Origin: Planctomycetaceae bacterium
GTDB lineage: Bacteria > Planctomycetota > Phycisphaerae > Phycisphaerales > SM1A02
Assembly (NCBI GenBank): GCA_947459855.1
Contig: CANHFL010000048.1
Span: 1-7,198, forward strand
DNA length: 7,198 nt
Direction: 5' to 3'
Below, in pieces: positions 1 through 6,440 of the stretch. Under the pieces are notes generated by a model that did not search any database, had not been told where the DNA came from, and saw only the letters and a program-made list of their open reading frames with translations. Numbering within the stretch: position 1 is the first letter of the stretch; each line of letters begins with the position of its first letter. The position numbers were made by a program, and so were the translations under genes.

Positions 1-1946
1 CTGACCTTGCGGCCCTCGGCGTCACGGGGGCCGACGACGGCGCAGTAGGGCACCTTCATGTCGCTGGCGTCCTTGATCTTGCCCTGGATGCGGTCGTTCG
101 AGTCGTCCAGCGTCACGCGCAGGCCGGCGGCCTTCAGCGCGCCGAACAGCTCGCGCGCGTAGTCGGCGCTCTTGTCGCTGATGGGCAGCACGCGCACCTG
201 CTCGGGCGCCAGCCAGAGCGGGAACGCGCCGGCGAAGTGCTCGATCAGGCAGCCGACGAAGCGCTCCATGCTGCCGAACGGCGCCCGGTGGATCATGACC
301 GGGCGGTGCGCCTGGTTGTCGGCGCCGATGTAGCTCAGGTCGAAGCGGATCGGCAGGTTGTAGTCCACCTGCACCGTGCCCAGCTGCCAGCTGCGGCCGA
401 TCACGTCCTTCACGACGAAGTCGATCTTGGGGCCATAGAACGCGGCCTCGCCGGGCTCCTCGCTGAACGGCACGCCCAGCGTGCGGGCGGCGGTGCGGCA
501 GGCGTCCTCGGCCTTGTCCCAGTTCTTCGGGTCGCCCACGTACTTGGCGCTGTCCGGGTCGCGCAGGCCCACGCGCACGCGGTAGTCGTTCATGCCCAGC
601 GTGCCGAAGATGAGCTTCACCAGGCTCAGGCAGCCCAGCAGCTCGTCGGCCACCTGGTCCTCGCGCACGAAGAGGTGCGCGTCGTCCTGCGTGAACCCGC
701 GGACGCGCGTCATGCCGCCGATCTCGCCGGACTGCTCCCAGCGGTAGACGGTGCCGAACTCGCTCAGGCGCACCGGCATGTCGCGGTAGCTGTGGGGGCT
801 GCTCGCGAAGATGCGGATGTGGTGCGGGCAGTTCATCGGCTTGAGCAGGTAGCCGTCGATCTCGCCCTTCTCGAGCCGGTTGGCCAGCTCGCCGCAGGTG
901 CAGCCTTCCTTCGCGAGCGACGCCAGCTGGTCGTGCTCGATGACGGGCGGGTACTGGCTCTCGCGGTAGTAGGGGAAGTGGCCGCTGGTGCGGTACAGGT
1001 CCAACTTGCCGATGTGCGGCGTGAAGACCTGCGTGTAGCCCTGCTTGCGCAGCTCGTCGCTGATGAAGTTCTGCAGCTCCTGGCGGACGATGCTGCCGTT
1101 CGGCGTCCACAGGATCAGGCCCTGGCCGACCATCTCGTCGATGTGGAACAGGCGCAGCTGCTTGCCCAGCACGCGGTGGTCGCGCTTCTTGGCCTCGTCC
1201 AGCTGCGCCAGGTGCGCGGCCAGCTCCTCCTTGGTGGCGAACGCGGTGCCGTAGACGCGCGTCAGGCGGTCCAGCTTCTCGTCGCCCTTCCAGTAGCTGC
1301 TGGCCAGGCTCATGATCTTGAAGGCGCCGATCTTGCCCGTGGCGGGCACGTGCGGGCCACGGCAGAGGTCCTCCCAGTCCTTGCCCGGCGCGCCGGTGGC
1401 GTACCAGCTGAGCGTGGTGCTGCCGGCCTCGCAGGCGCGCTCGGCGTTGTCCAGCTTGAACTTGCTGCCCTCGGCCTTCAGCTTCTGCATGCCCTCGGCC
1501 GCGGCCATCTCGTAGCGCGTGAAGGGGCGGTTCTCGGCGACGATCCTCGCCATCTCGGCCTCGATCGCCGGGAAGTCGTCGGTGCTGATCGCCTTGCCGC
1601 CCTCGAAGCTGATGTCGTAGTAGAAGCCGGTCTCGAGCGGCGGGCCGTAGACCAGCCTCACGTGCGGGAAGAGGCGCTGGATCGCCTCCGCCATCACGTG
1701 CGCAGTGCTGTGACGGACCAGGAACAGGCCGTCCGGGTCGGCGCCGCCCTCGCGCTTCTTCGGCGTGACGATCGCCAGCGCGCAGTCCTTCTCGAGCCGC
1801 GTGGACAGGTCGCACAGGTGGCCGTCGACGCGCGCGCCGATGGCGGCCTTGGCGAGTCCCGCGCCGATCGACGCGGCGACCTCGGCCGCGGTGACGGGGG
1901 AGGCGAATTCCTTGACGGTGCCGTCTGGCAGGGTGATCCGGGGCAT
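1..1946 (-). CDS. thrS: Threonyl-tRNA synthetase (ThrRS), 3' end cut off by the window
   Basis: Class II synthetase that charges tRNA-Thr with threonine in the cytoplasm; 648 codons are present. Seen in order: an N-terminal TGS domain (about residues 1-62, starting MPRITLPDG); the editing domain with its two signature clusters, H79-S-T-A-H83 and C195-R-G-P-H199, which remove mischarged serine; then the catalytic core. The zinc ligands are C373 (in MNCPHH), H424 (in DDAHLF) and H553 (in MIHRAP). Motif 2 includes R402 (VYRWEQ) and motif 3 includes R562 (GSMERF). The anticodon-binding domain begins near 581 and is cut at base 1; compared with E. coli (642 aa) some 30-40 residues are missing. Residues about 339-365 form an insertion with C349 and C351 just before the zinc Cys. 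The ATG at 1946 gives a canonical TGS start, but no clear Shine-Dalgarno lies in the 20-base gap after nrdR, so translation may be coupled to nrdR. Identification is secure. Confidence 0.97.
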   Translation of the reverse strand, partial: MPRITLPDGTVKEFASPVTAAEVAASIGAGLAKAAIGARVDGHLCDLSTRLEKDCALAIVTPKKREGGADPDGLFLVRHSTAHVMAEAIQRLFPHVRLVYGPPLETGFYYDISFEGGKAISTDDFPAIEAEMARIVAENRPFTRYEMAAAEGMQKLKAEGSKFKLDNAERACEAGSTTLSWYATGAPGKDWEDLCRGPHVPATGKIGAFKIMSLASSYWKGDEKLDRLTRVYGTAFATKEELAAHLAQLDEAKKRDHRVLGKQLRLFHIDEMVGQGLILWTPNGSIVRQELQNFISDELRKQGYTQVFTPHIGKLDLYRTSGHFPYYRESQYPPVIEHDQLASLAKEGCTCGELANRLEKGEIDGYLLKPMNCPHHIRIFASSPHSYRDMPVRLSEFGTVYRWEQSGEIGGMTRVRGFTQDDAHLFVREDQVADELLGCLSLVKLIFGTLGMNDYRVRVGLRDPDSAKYVGDPKNWDKAEDACRTAARTLGVPFSEEPGEAAFYGPKIDFVVKDVIGRSWQLGTVQVDYNLPIRFDLSYIGADNQAHRPVMIHRAPFGSMERFVGCLIEHFAGAFPLWLAPEQVRVLPISDKSADYARELFGALKAAGLRVTLDDSNDRIQGKIKDASDMKVPYCAVVGPRDAEGRKV

Positions 1947-1966
1947 GGGGCCCGGAGGGTACCCGC

Positions 1967-2461
1967 TCAGTCCCCGAAGAGGTCGGGATGGCCGGGGGCC
2001 GGCGGGGGGCGCTCGGCCAGGTCGTCGATCTCGCGCTGGATCTCGCGGACGGTGCTGAACTCGTAGTACTCGCTGGCGAAGCGGATGTACGCGATCTGGT
2101 CGACCGACTTCAGCTTGTCGGCCACGCGCTTGCCGATGATCCGGCTGGGCACCTCGCGGTCGAACTCGCGGTGCATCTCCTCCTCGACCTCGCGGGCGAT
2201 CCGCTCCTTCTCGGAGGCCGGCACCGGGCGCTTGCCGCAGGCGGCCAGGACGCCCTTCATCACGTTCTCGGGGTCGAAGGGCACGCGGGTGCCGTCCTTC
2301 TTCACCACCATCAGGCGCTCGGTGCGCTCGACGCGCTCGAACGTGGTGAAGCGCTTGCCGCACGCCAGGCACTCGCGCCGGCGGCGGATGGTCTCACCCG
2401 ACTCGCTGGGGCGGCTGTCGGTGACCTTGTCCCGGTCGCGTTCGCAGTAGGGGCAGCGCAC
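1967..2461 (-). CDS. nrdR: Transcriptional repressor NrdR (ribonucleotide reductase regulator)
   Basis: Zinc-ribbon plus ATP-cone repressor. In characterised homologues it senses ATP/dATP and represses ribonucleotide reductase genes at NrdR boxes. The protein is 164 aa, near the usual 150-160. The zinc ribbon has C3, C6, C31 and C34 (CPYC ... CLAC), followed by the family-typical KRFTTFERVE. The ATP-cone spans about residues 49-139, with KKDGTRVPFD at 54-63 and the conserved YIRFASEYYEF at 125-135. The last 15 residues are a proline-rich, acidic tail (RPPPAPGHPDLFGD) that looks non-conserved. The start is GTG at 2459-2461; the next codons encode the invariant R-C-P-Y-C, so this start is firm. 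It begins 9 bases after the lipoprotein stop with no convincing Shine-Dalgarno, which suggests coupled translation. No nrd reductase gene and no recognisable NrdR box occurs in the window, so its targets lie elsewhere. Confidence 0.97.
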   Translation of the reverse strand: MRCPYCERDRDKVTDSRPSESGETIRRRRECLACGKRFTTFERVERTERLMVVKKDGTRVPFDPENVMKGVLAACGKRPVPASEKERIAREVEEEMHREFDREVPSRIIGKRVADKLKSVDQIAYIRFASEYYEFSTVREIQREIDDLAERPPPAPGHPDLFGD

Positions 2462-2470
2462 GGAGGGATC

Positions 2471-4897
2471 CTACTTGGCGACCTGCACCGGCTGGCACGG
2501 CTCGAACAGCACGGTCAGGGCCGCGTCGCCGTCGACCTCCATGTAGTCGACCTCGAGCTCGACCGTCCGCGGCGCGGCGACCTCGACCTGCCACGTGTCC
2601 TCGGCCGCTCCCCGGGCTCCCCAGCGTTCGAGGACGGTCGTGCCGTCGACCCGCACGCGGATGGCGTCATCGGCGTTCGTCCGGATCCGCCAGCAACCCG
2701 GGTCGAGGTTCAGCTTGCCCTTGGCCTGGATCCCGAACCGGTCGGCGGGCAGCCCGGCCTTCCGGATCGAATCACCGAGCGGATTGAGCTTCCACACGTT
2801 GCGCAGGTCGCTCGGACCGCCGCTCCCGAAGCGGAAGTCGAGGCTCTCGAGCGGTCCGCCTTCGACGCCCTTCGCCGCGAGTGCCGCGAACGCGGCGGGG
2901 TCCTGCGGCACGACCGACCCGATGGGAAATGCGCGCACGAACCACTCGGGGTTCGAAACCACGCCCGCGCCGCGGAACTTCAGCGGCGTGCCGACGATCT
3001 CGCGCGGCTTTGCCGAAATCGTCAGCTGGTAGGCGTGGAGGCCCCAGCTGTCCTCGGTGCGAACCACCACGCACTTGGTCGCCGGGTCGATTTCCGCGGT
3101 GAGGAAGCCCTTCCCGAACGCGGCCGTGCCTTCGAGGGGTCCCGTGCCGAGCACTCGCCACCAGTGGCGCGAGGGCGTCGCGTGGACAAGCTCGATCCGC
3201 GGCGTGCCCCAGTCGAATGGCCCGTGCGTCCCCAGCTGGATCGCGTCGCGACCGCCGAGCTTCGCGCGCGCGCCGACCGGCTCGGCACGGCCGGGGATCC
3301 GGGCGACCGCGGCGTCCCACTCCGCCGAGCGCGCGGCCCGTGCGGGCGGGGCTCCCCGCGGCGCGCCGACGGCGGCCGCGTCGCCCGACTCGGTGACGGT
3401 CGACTCGGCATCGGCCTCGAGCCGCTTGCCGCACGCGGTGAACGAGTTGCCCCGCAGGGTGACGCCCTTCGACGCGGCCAGTTCGATGCCCGTGGCGATC
3501 CCTTCGAATCGGTTCCCCACGATGCCGCACTCGCCGCTCGCGGACCCGTTCGCCTTCACGCCGGGCAGCGCGAGCAGGGCGGCGTCGTCGTCCCACCACA
3601 GGCGGACGCCGACGGGCGACTTCTCGAACGTGTTTCCCTGGATCAGCCAGCTGCTGCCGTGCTCGATGTTGATGCCGCCGCGCTCGCTGCCCGCGGGAGC
3701 CTCGCCGCAGCGCGAGAAGACGTTGCCGACCGCGATGCCGCGCTGCGAGTAGCCGCCCCACAGGCCGCAGATGCCGGCACCGACGACGGTGTTCTCGACG
3801 TAGCTGTCCCCGCGCGAGAACGTCATCTCCATGCCGTGCGCCGCGGCGAACGAGAAGTCGTTGCGGAGCAGCAGGTTCGAGCCGACGTGGGTGCGGTACC
3901 ACTCCTCGCGCGCGGCGGCGTCGGCGAACGGGGCCGGCGGGGGAACCTCGCCGATCGCCTCCTTGCCGGCGAACCCGAAGAAGCCGTCGCCGCAGTGGGT
4001 GGCGCTGTTCAGCGCGAAGACGTTGCCGGCGCACTGCTCGAAGCACAGGATGCCGGCCGAGTCCTGGCCGCGGTTGTAGATGCCGTGGCTGTAGCCCCGT
4101 ACACAGAAGTCGAACGCGTTGCGCGCCACCAGGTTCCGGCTGCTCCGCCACATGGCCAGGCCCCAGCCCGAGAGGAACGAGCAGTCGCACTCGAGGACGG
4201 CGGAGCGCTCGACGCGGTCGAGGACGATCCCGTTCTGCCCGCCGCTGGCGCGCACGCCCTGGACCAGGACGTCCTTCGCGCGCTCGATGCACAGCGCGGC
4301 GCCGTAGTTCGTGCGCCACTCGGCCTTGTCGTTCGCGTGCGGCCACAGCCAGTCGCGCCCGTCCTCGGCGCGCGGGGCGCTGAGGAGCCTTGCCCCCCAG
4401 TTGCCGGCCAGGTTGAGCCGCGTGAACGTGGCGCCGTCGCAGCCGGTGGCGTGCACCGCCACCTTGAAGCCGCGCACCGCCCCGTTGGTCAGGAAGACGC
4501 CCGGCGCCGTGATGCGGATGCCCGTTCCGGCCATCGCGTCGGGCGCGGTGCCCTCGGCACAGCCCGCGAGCGTGCCGCCGCCCAGGTCGACCGTCACGTT
4601 CGGCGCGGTGACGTGCACGACGCCGTCGCCGTCGGCATCGGCAACCGGGCCCGTGAAGCGGAGTCGGCAGGAGCGGTCGACGGCGATGTCGTCGCGGTCG
4701 ACCAGCACCTCGGGCAGGTCGCTCGCCGGGGCCGCGGGCGGCGTGGTACGGAGGCCCAGGAGCACGTTGTCGAGCTCGTTCCCCGGCGCGGCCGCGGGCG
4801 ACGGTGCCCCGGGCGCGGTGCCGCAGGAGGCGAGGGCCGCCGCGAGCGTGGCGGCGGCGAGCGTGGCGATGGCGGCGGTCTTCGTGTGGCGTCGCAT
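2471..4897 (-). CDS. Large exported lipoprotein: right-handed beta-helix region plus C-terminal PA14-like domain
   Basis: Predicted 808-aa lipoprotein of unknown function. Residues 1-24 are a signal peptide: basic start (MRRHTK), Ala-rich hydrophobic core and a lipobox L22-A-S-C25, with Gly at +2, which does not suggest inner-membrane retention. A low-complexity Ala/Pro linker follows (26-60). Residues about 65-495 have the look of parallel beta-helix turns, with recurrent G-N-x-F and G-I-x-(I/V) elements (GNVFALN 291-297, GNVFSRC 391-397, GNTFEKS 421-427, GNRFEG 461-466, GNSFTAC 483-489), as in NosD/pectate-lyase-type folds that often bind or cleave polysaccharide. I cannot identify catalytic residues. 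An unassigned region (about 525-710) contains HGPFDWGTPRIEL (558-570). Residues about 720-800 resemble PA14: NADDAIRVRVDG (741-752), W759 and LEVDYMEVDGDAALTVLF. It is rich in Cys for an exported protein. The ATG at 4897 has GAAGG about 10 bases upstream and is set by the signal peptide. It sits between frr and nrdR in the same direction. Fold calls are by eye. Confidence 0.85.
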   Translation of the reverse strand: MRRHTKTAAIATLAAATLAAALASCGTAPGAPSPAAAPGNELDNVLLGLRTTPPAAPASDLPEVLVDRDDIAVDRSCRLRFTGPVADADGDGVVHVTAPNVTVDLGGGTLAGCAEGTAPDAMAGTGIRITAPGVFLTNGAVRGFKVAVHATGCDGATFTRLNLAGNWGARLLSAPRAEDGRDWLWPHANDKAEWRTNYGAALCIERAKDVLVQGVRASGGQNGIVLDRVERSAVLECDCSFLSGWGLAMWRSSRNLVARNAFDFCVRGYSHGIYNRGQDSAGILCFEQCAGNVFALNSATHCGDGFFGFAGKEAIGEVPPPAPFADAAAREEWYRTHVGSNLLLRNDFSFAAAHGMEMTFSRGDSYVENTVVGAGICGLWGGYSQRGIAVGNVFSRCGEAPAGSERGGINIEHGSSWLIQGNTFEKSPVGVRLWWDDDAALLALPGVKANGSASGECGIVGNRFEGIATGIELAASKGVTLRGNSFTACGKRLEADAESTVTESGDAAAVGAPRGAPPARAARSAEWDAAVARIPGRAEPVGARAKLGGRDAIQLGTHGPFDWGTPRIELVHATPSRHWWRVLGTGPLEGTAAFGKGFLTAEIDPATKCVVVRTEDSWGLHAYQLTISAKPREIVGTPLKFRGAGVVSNPEWFVRAFPIGSVVPQDPAAFAALAAKGVEGGPLESLDFRFGSGGPSDLRNVWKLNPLGDSIRKAGLPADRFGIQAKGKLNLDPGCWRIRTNADDAIRVRVDGTTVLERWGARGAAEDTWQVEVAAPRTVELEVDYMEVDGDAALTVLFEPCQPVQVAK

Positions 4898-4914
4898 TGG
4901 GGGGGCACCTTCCG

Positions 4915-4939
4915 GCGCCGCGCCCCGCGGCCGCGGCGC
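4915..4939 (-). other. GC-rich hairpin between frr and the lipoprotein gene
   Basis: In the 62-base gap, bases 4915-4922 (GCGCCGCG) and 4932-4939 (CGCGGCGC) form a perfect 8-bp all-G/C stem around a 9-base loop. A self-complementary 12-mer (4925-4936) overlaps it and offers a competing fold. No run of T follows on the minus strand, so it is not a standard intrinsic terminator. It could attenuate transcription, mark an RNA-processing site or protect the upstream pyrH-frr message. In DNA this GC-rich, chance stems are common, hence low confidence. Confidence 0.3.
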
Positions 4940-4959
4940 TCGCTGCGGGGGTGGCTCGC

Positions 4960-5526
4960 TCAGATCTCCTCGATCTCGGCGATCTTCTTCTCGGCCAGCT
5001 CCTCGATCTTCGCGGTGAACTTCTTCGTCAGCTCGTCGATCGATTCCTTCGCGGACTCGGCCTGGTCCTCGGTCACGCCGGCCTTCTTGTCGGCCAGCAG
5101 CGCGTCGATCGCCTTGTTGCCGTCGCGCCGCTCGTTGCGGACCACGACCTTCGACTCCTCGGACATCTTCTTGACCTGCACGCCGAGCTGCTTGCGGCGG
5201 TCGGCGCTGGGGGCGGGCACCAGCACGCGGATCGCGCTGCCCTCGGCCTGGGCGCGCACGCCGATGCCGGCGGACTCGATCGCCTTGATGATCTCGGCCT
5301 TGCTGGACGGGTCGAACGGCTTGACCAGCAGCGTGGTGGCGTCGGCGGTGTTGATCGCGGCCAGCTCGCGCAGGTCGGTGCTGGAGCCGTAGTAGTCGAC
5401 CTTCACGTACTCGACCAGCGACGGCGTCGCTCGGCCGGTCCGTACGCCGCGCAGTTCGCGCTGGAAGTACTCGACGCCGGTGTTCATGCGGTCTTCGGTC
5501 TCGAGGAGGACGGTGTCGATGTCCAT
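4960..5526 (-). CDS. frr: Ribosome recycling factor (RRF)
   Basis: With EF-G, splits post-termination ribosomes so that subunits can be reused; cytoplasmic and normally essential. The protein is 188 aa against 185 in E. coli. Domain I helices occupy the N-terminus and about 107-188. The signature RTGRATPSLVEYVKVDYYG (29-47) leads into the small beta domain II (about 31-104), with LRELAAI at 52-58 and FDPSSK at 71-76. The third helix carries the conserved VRNERRD (129-135) that contacts 23S rRNA in known RRFs. The C-terminal helix is charged and ends EIEEI. The start ATG at 5526 is set by a clear AAGGAG Shine-Dalgarno (5535-5540). It lies 28 bases after pyrH in the widespread pyrH-frr order; the usual upstream rpsB-tsf pair is not here. 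Nothing looks broken. Confidence 0.98.
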   Translation of the reverse strand: MDIDTVLLETEDRMNTGVEYFQRELRGVRTGRATPSLVEYVKVDYYGSSTDLRELAAINTADATTLLVKPFDPSSKAEIIKAIESAGIGVRAQAEGSAIRVLVPAPSADRRKQLGVQVKKMSEESKVVVRNERRDGNKAIDALLADKKAGVTEDQAESAKESIDELTKKFTAKIEELAEKKIAEIEEI

Positions 5527-5534
5527 GGCTGCTG

Positions 5535-5540
5535 CTCCTT
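5535..5540 (-). promoter_or_regulatory. Ribosome binding site of frr
   Basis: The minus strand reads AAGGAG with an 8-base spacer to the ATG at 5526. This is the clearest Shine-Dalgarno in the window, and it shows that the organism uses such sites even though several neighbouring genes lack one. Confidence 0.85.
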
Positions 5541-5554
5541 GCGGGTCGTGGGGT

Positions 5555-6280
5555 TCAGTTGGTGACGACGGTGCCGACCGACGAGTCGCCGTTCAGCACG
5601 CGCTGGATGTTGCCGGACTTCCGGAAGTCGAAGACGACGACCGGCACCTCGTGCTCCATGCACATGGTGAGCGCGGTCAGGTCCATGACGGCCAGCTGCT
5701 TCTCGATGGCCTGCGCGAAGGTCAGGCGCTCGTAACGTGTGGCGGCGGGATCCTTCTTCGGGTCGGCGGTGTAGATGCCGTCGACCTTGGTGGCCTTCAG
5801 GATCGCCTGGGCGCCAAGCTCGATGCCGCGGAGGCTGGCGCAGGTGTCGGTGGTGAAGAACGGGTTGCCGGTGCCGGCGACCAGGATCACAACGCGGCCC
5901 TTCTCCAGGTGCCGCAGCGCGCGGGCGCGGATGAACGGTTCGGCGACGGCGGGCAGGTTGATCGCGCTCATGACGCGCGCCTCGACGCCCTTGTGCGCCA
6001 GCGCCTCCTTGAGAGCCACTCCGTTGATCACGGTGCCCAGCATGCCCATGTAGTCGGCGGTGGACTGGTCGATCGTCCCGGCCTCGGCCAGGCGGGCGCC
6101 GCGGATGATGTTGCCGCCGCCCACGACCACGGCCAGCTGGACCGGGCTTGCGTGCCGGTAGGCGTCGGCGATCTCCTCGGCCAGCAGGTCCAGCGCACCC
6201 GGGTCGATGCCCAGCTCGCCGGGCTTCGACAGGCTCTCGCCGCTCACCTTCAGGATCACTCGCTCGAATCGCTTGGCCAC
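5555..6280 (-). CDS. pyrH: UMP kinase (uridylate kinase, PyrH)
   Basis: Phosphorylates UMP to UDP with ATP in pyrimidine nucleotide synthesis; a cytoplasmic amino-acid-kinase-fold enzyme, hexameric in known bacteria and typically activated by GTP and inhibited by UTP. From the GTG at 6280 the protein is 241 aa, the same length as E. coli PyrH. Visible motifs: K11-V-S-G-E15 (phosphate-binding start), VVGGGNIIRG (52-61), the UMP-site segment around D77 (TADYMGMLGT), AGTGNPFFTTDT (135-146) and KVDGIYTADP (165-174). An in-frame ATG at 6322 would add 14 residues (MGLPEP...). I reject it because the GTG has GGAGGT just upstream, the extension is unconserved in character, 5 of its 14 codons end in A/T (2 of the first 20 downstream do), and the ATG overlaps a candidate -10 element. 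This is the first gene of the minus-strand cluster, divergent from the VWA gene. Confidence 0.97.
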   Translation of the reverse strand: MAKRFERVILKVSGESLSKPGELGIDPGALDLLAEEIADAYRHASPVQLAVVVGGGNIIRGARLAEAGTIDQSTADYMGMLGTVINGVALKEALAHKGVEARVMSAINLPAVAEPFIRARALRHLEKGRVVILVAGTGNPFFTTDTCASLRGIELGAQAILKATKVDGIYTADPKKDPAATRYERLTFAQAIEKQLAVMDLTALTMCMEHEVPVVVFDFRKSGNIQRVLNGDSSVGTVVTN

Positions 6281-6283
6281 TGG

Positions 6284-6289
6284 ACCTCC
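6284..6289 (-). promoter_or_regulatory. Ribosome binding site that decides the pyrH start
   Basis: The minus strand reads GGAGGT, then CCA, then the GTG start at 6280. The 3-base spacer is short, but the match to the anti-Shine-Dalgarno is strong, and it lies inside the longer alternative reading frame. It therefore favours the GTG over the ATG at 6322. Confidence 0.65.
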
Positions 6290-6304
6290 ATGTCCGGCGC
6301 CGAT

Positions 6305-6319
6305 GGGCTCCGGGAGCCC
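6305..6319. repeat. Perfect 7-bp palindrome with 1-base centre, pyrH leader
   Basis: GGGCTCC, a single G, then GGAGCCC. It is too tight for a full RNA hairpin (5 bp with a 5-base loop remains possible) but has the shape of a dimeric operator. It lies between the candidate pyrH -10 element and the ribosome binding site, near the expected transcription start. Its function is inferred only from position and symmetry. Confidence 0.4.
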
Positions 6320-6320
6320 C

Positions 6321-6326
6321 ATGGTA
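6321..6326 (-). promoter_or_regulatory. Candidate -10 element for pyrH
   Basis: The minus strand reads TACCAT, matching 4 of 6 positions of TATAAT including the key T-A....T. Transcription would begin near 6314 and leave a leader of about 34 bases that includes the GGAGGT site. No good -35 is seen 17 bases upstream, so this is weak. Confidence 0.3.
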
Positions 6327-6428
6327 GAGAGGAAGCGGCGCGGTCGGGGTGCGTGCGGCGCAGCGGGAAACGCGCCGCCCGGCCGGGTCCGTGGCCGCGG
6401 GCGCGGTTCGATTCCGGGATCGCGGCTC

Positions 6429-6434
6429 TACCAT
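6429..6434 (+). promoter_or_regulatory. Candidate -10 element for the VWA gene
   Basis: The plus strand reads TACCAT, the same hexamer in the same CTCTACCAT context as on the pyrH side. Its distance to the GTG at 6441 (6 bases) would place the transcription start at or next to the start codon, giving a leaderless message. The -35 region (about 6406-6412, GTTCGAT) matches consensus poorly. Confidence 0.3.
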
Positions 6435-6440
6435 CCGGGA

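Larger units (their letters stand above)
6281..6440. promoter_or_regulatory. Divergent intergenic control region between pyrH and the VWA gene
   Basis: 160 bases separate the divergent starts, so promoters in both directions should lie here. I see a 15-base palindrome (6305-6319), a mirrored pair of CTCTACCAT motifs (plus strand at 6426-6434, minus strand at 6329-6321) and the pyrH Shine-Dalgarno. Base composition at third positions in the VWA frame is relaxed (11 of 40 codons end in A/T between 6321 and 6440, against 3 of the first 40 from 6441), consistent with non-coding DNA. No -35 hexamer close to consensus is visible on either side. Confidence 0.6.

Noticed and set aside
237..2066. A 609-codon plus-strand open frame antisense to thrS, and a 597-codon minus-strand frame at 22-1815
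   Set aside because: Both overlap thrS, whose frame carries all synthetase motifs. The alternative products are compositionally biased and motif-free, so they are shadows.
1988..5392. A 1134-codon plus-strand open frame antisense to nrdR, the lipoprotein and frr
   Set aside because: In DNA this GC-rich, stop codons are rare on the strand opposite real genes. The frame crosses three well-identified genes and its product is a low-information Arg/Ala/Val/Leu-rich string without recognisable domains.
6281..6322. The longer 255-residue pyrH reading from the ATG at 6322
   Set aside because: The GTG at 6280 has a GGAGGT site and gives the standard 241-residue length; the extension has relaxed third positions and overlaps the presumed promoter.
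6405..6433. GGTTCGATTCC (6405-6415) followed by CCA (6431-6433), resembling the T-arm and 3' end of a tRNA
   Set aside because: The spacing from T-arm to CCA is 15 bases instead of 11, the T stem has a mismatch, and no matching 5' acceptor strand, D-arm or anticodon arm is found upstream. I could not support a tRNA gene, a tRNA remnant or an attachment site.
6321..6440. N-terminal extension of the VWA protein from the ATG at 6321
   Set aside because: Not fully excluded: GGGAG lies 4 bases upstream. However, 11 of 40 codons end in A/T against 3 of 40 after 6441, and the product is an Arg/Gly-rich string typical of non-coding GC-rich DNA.
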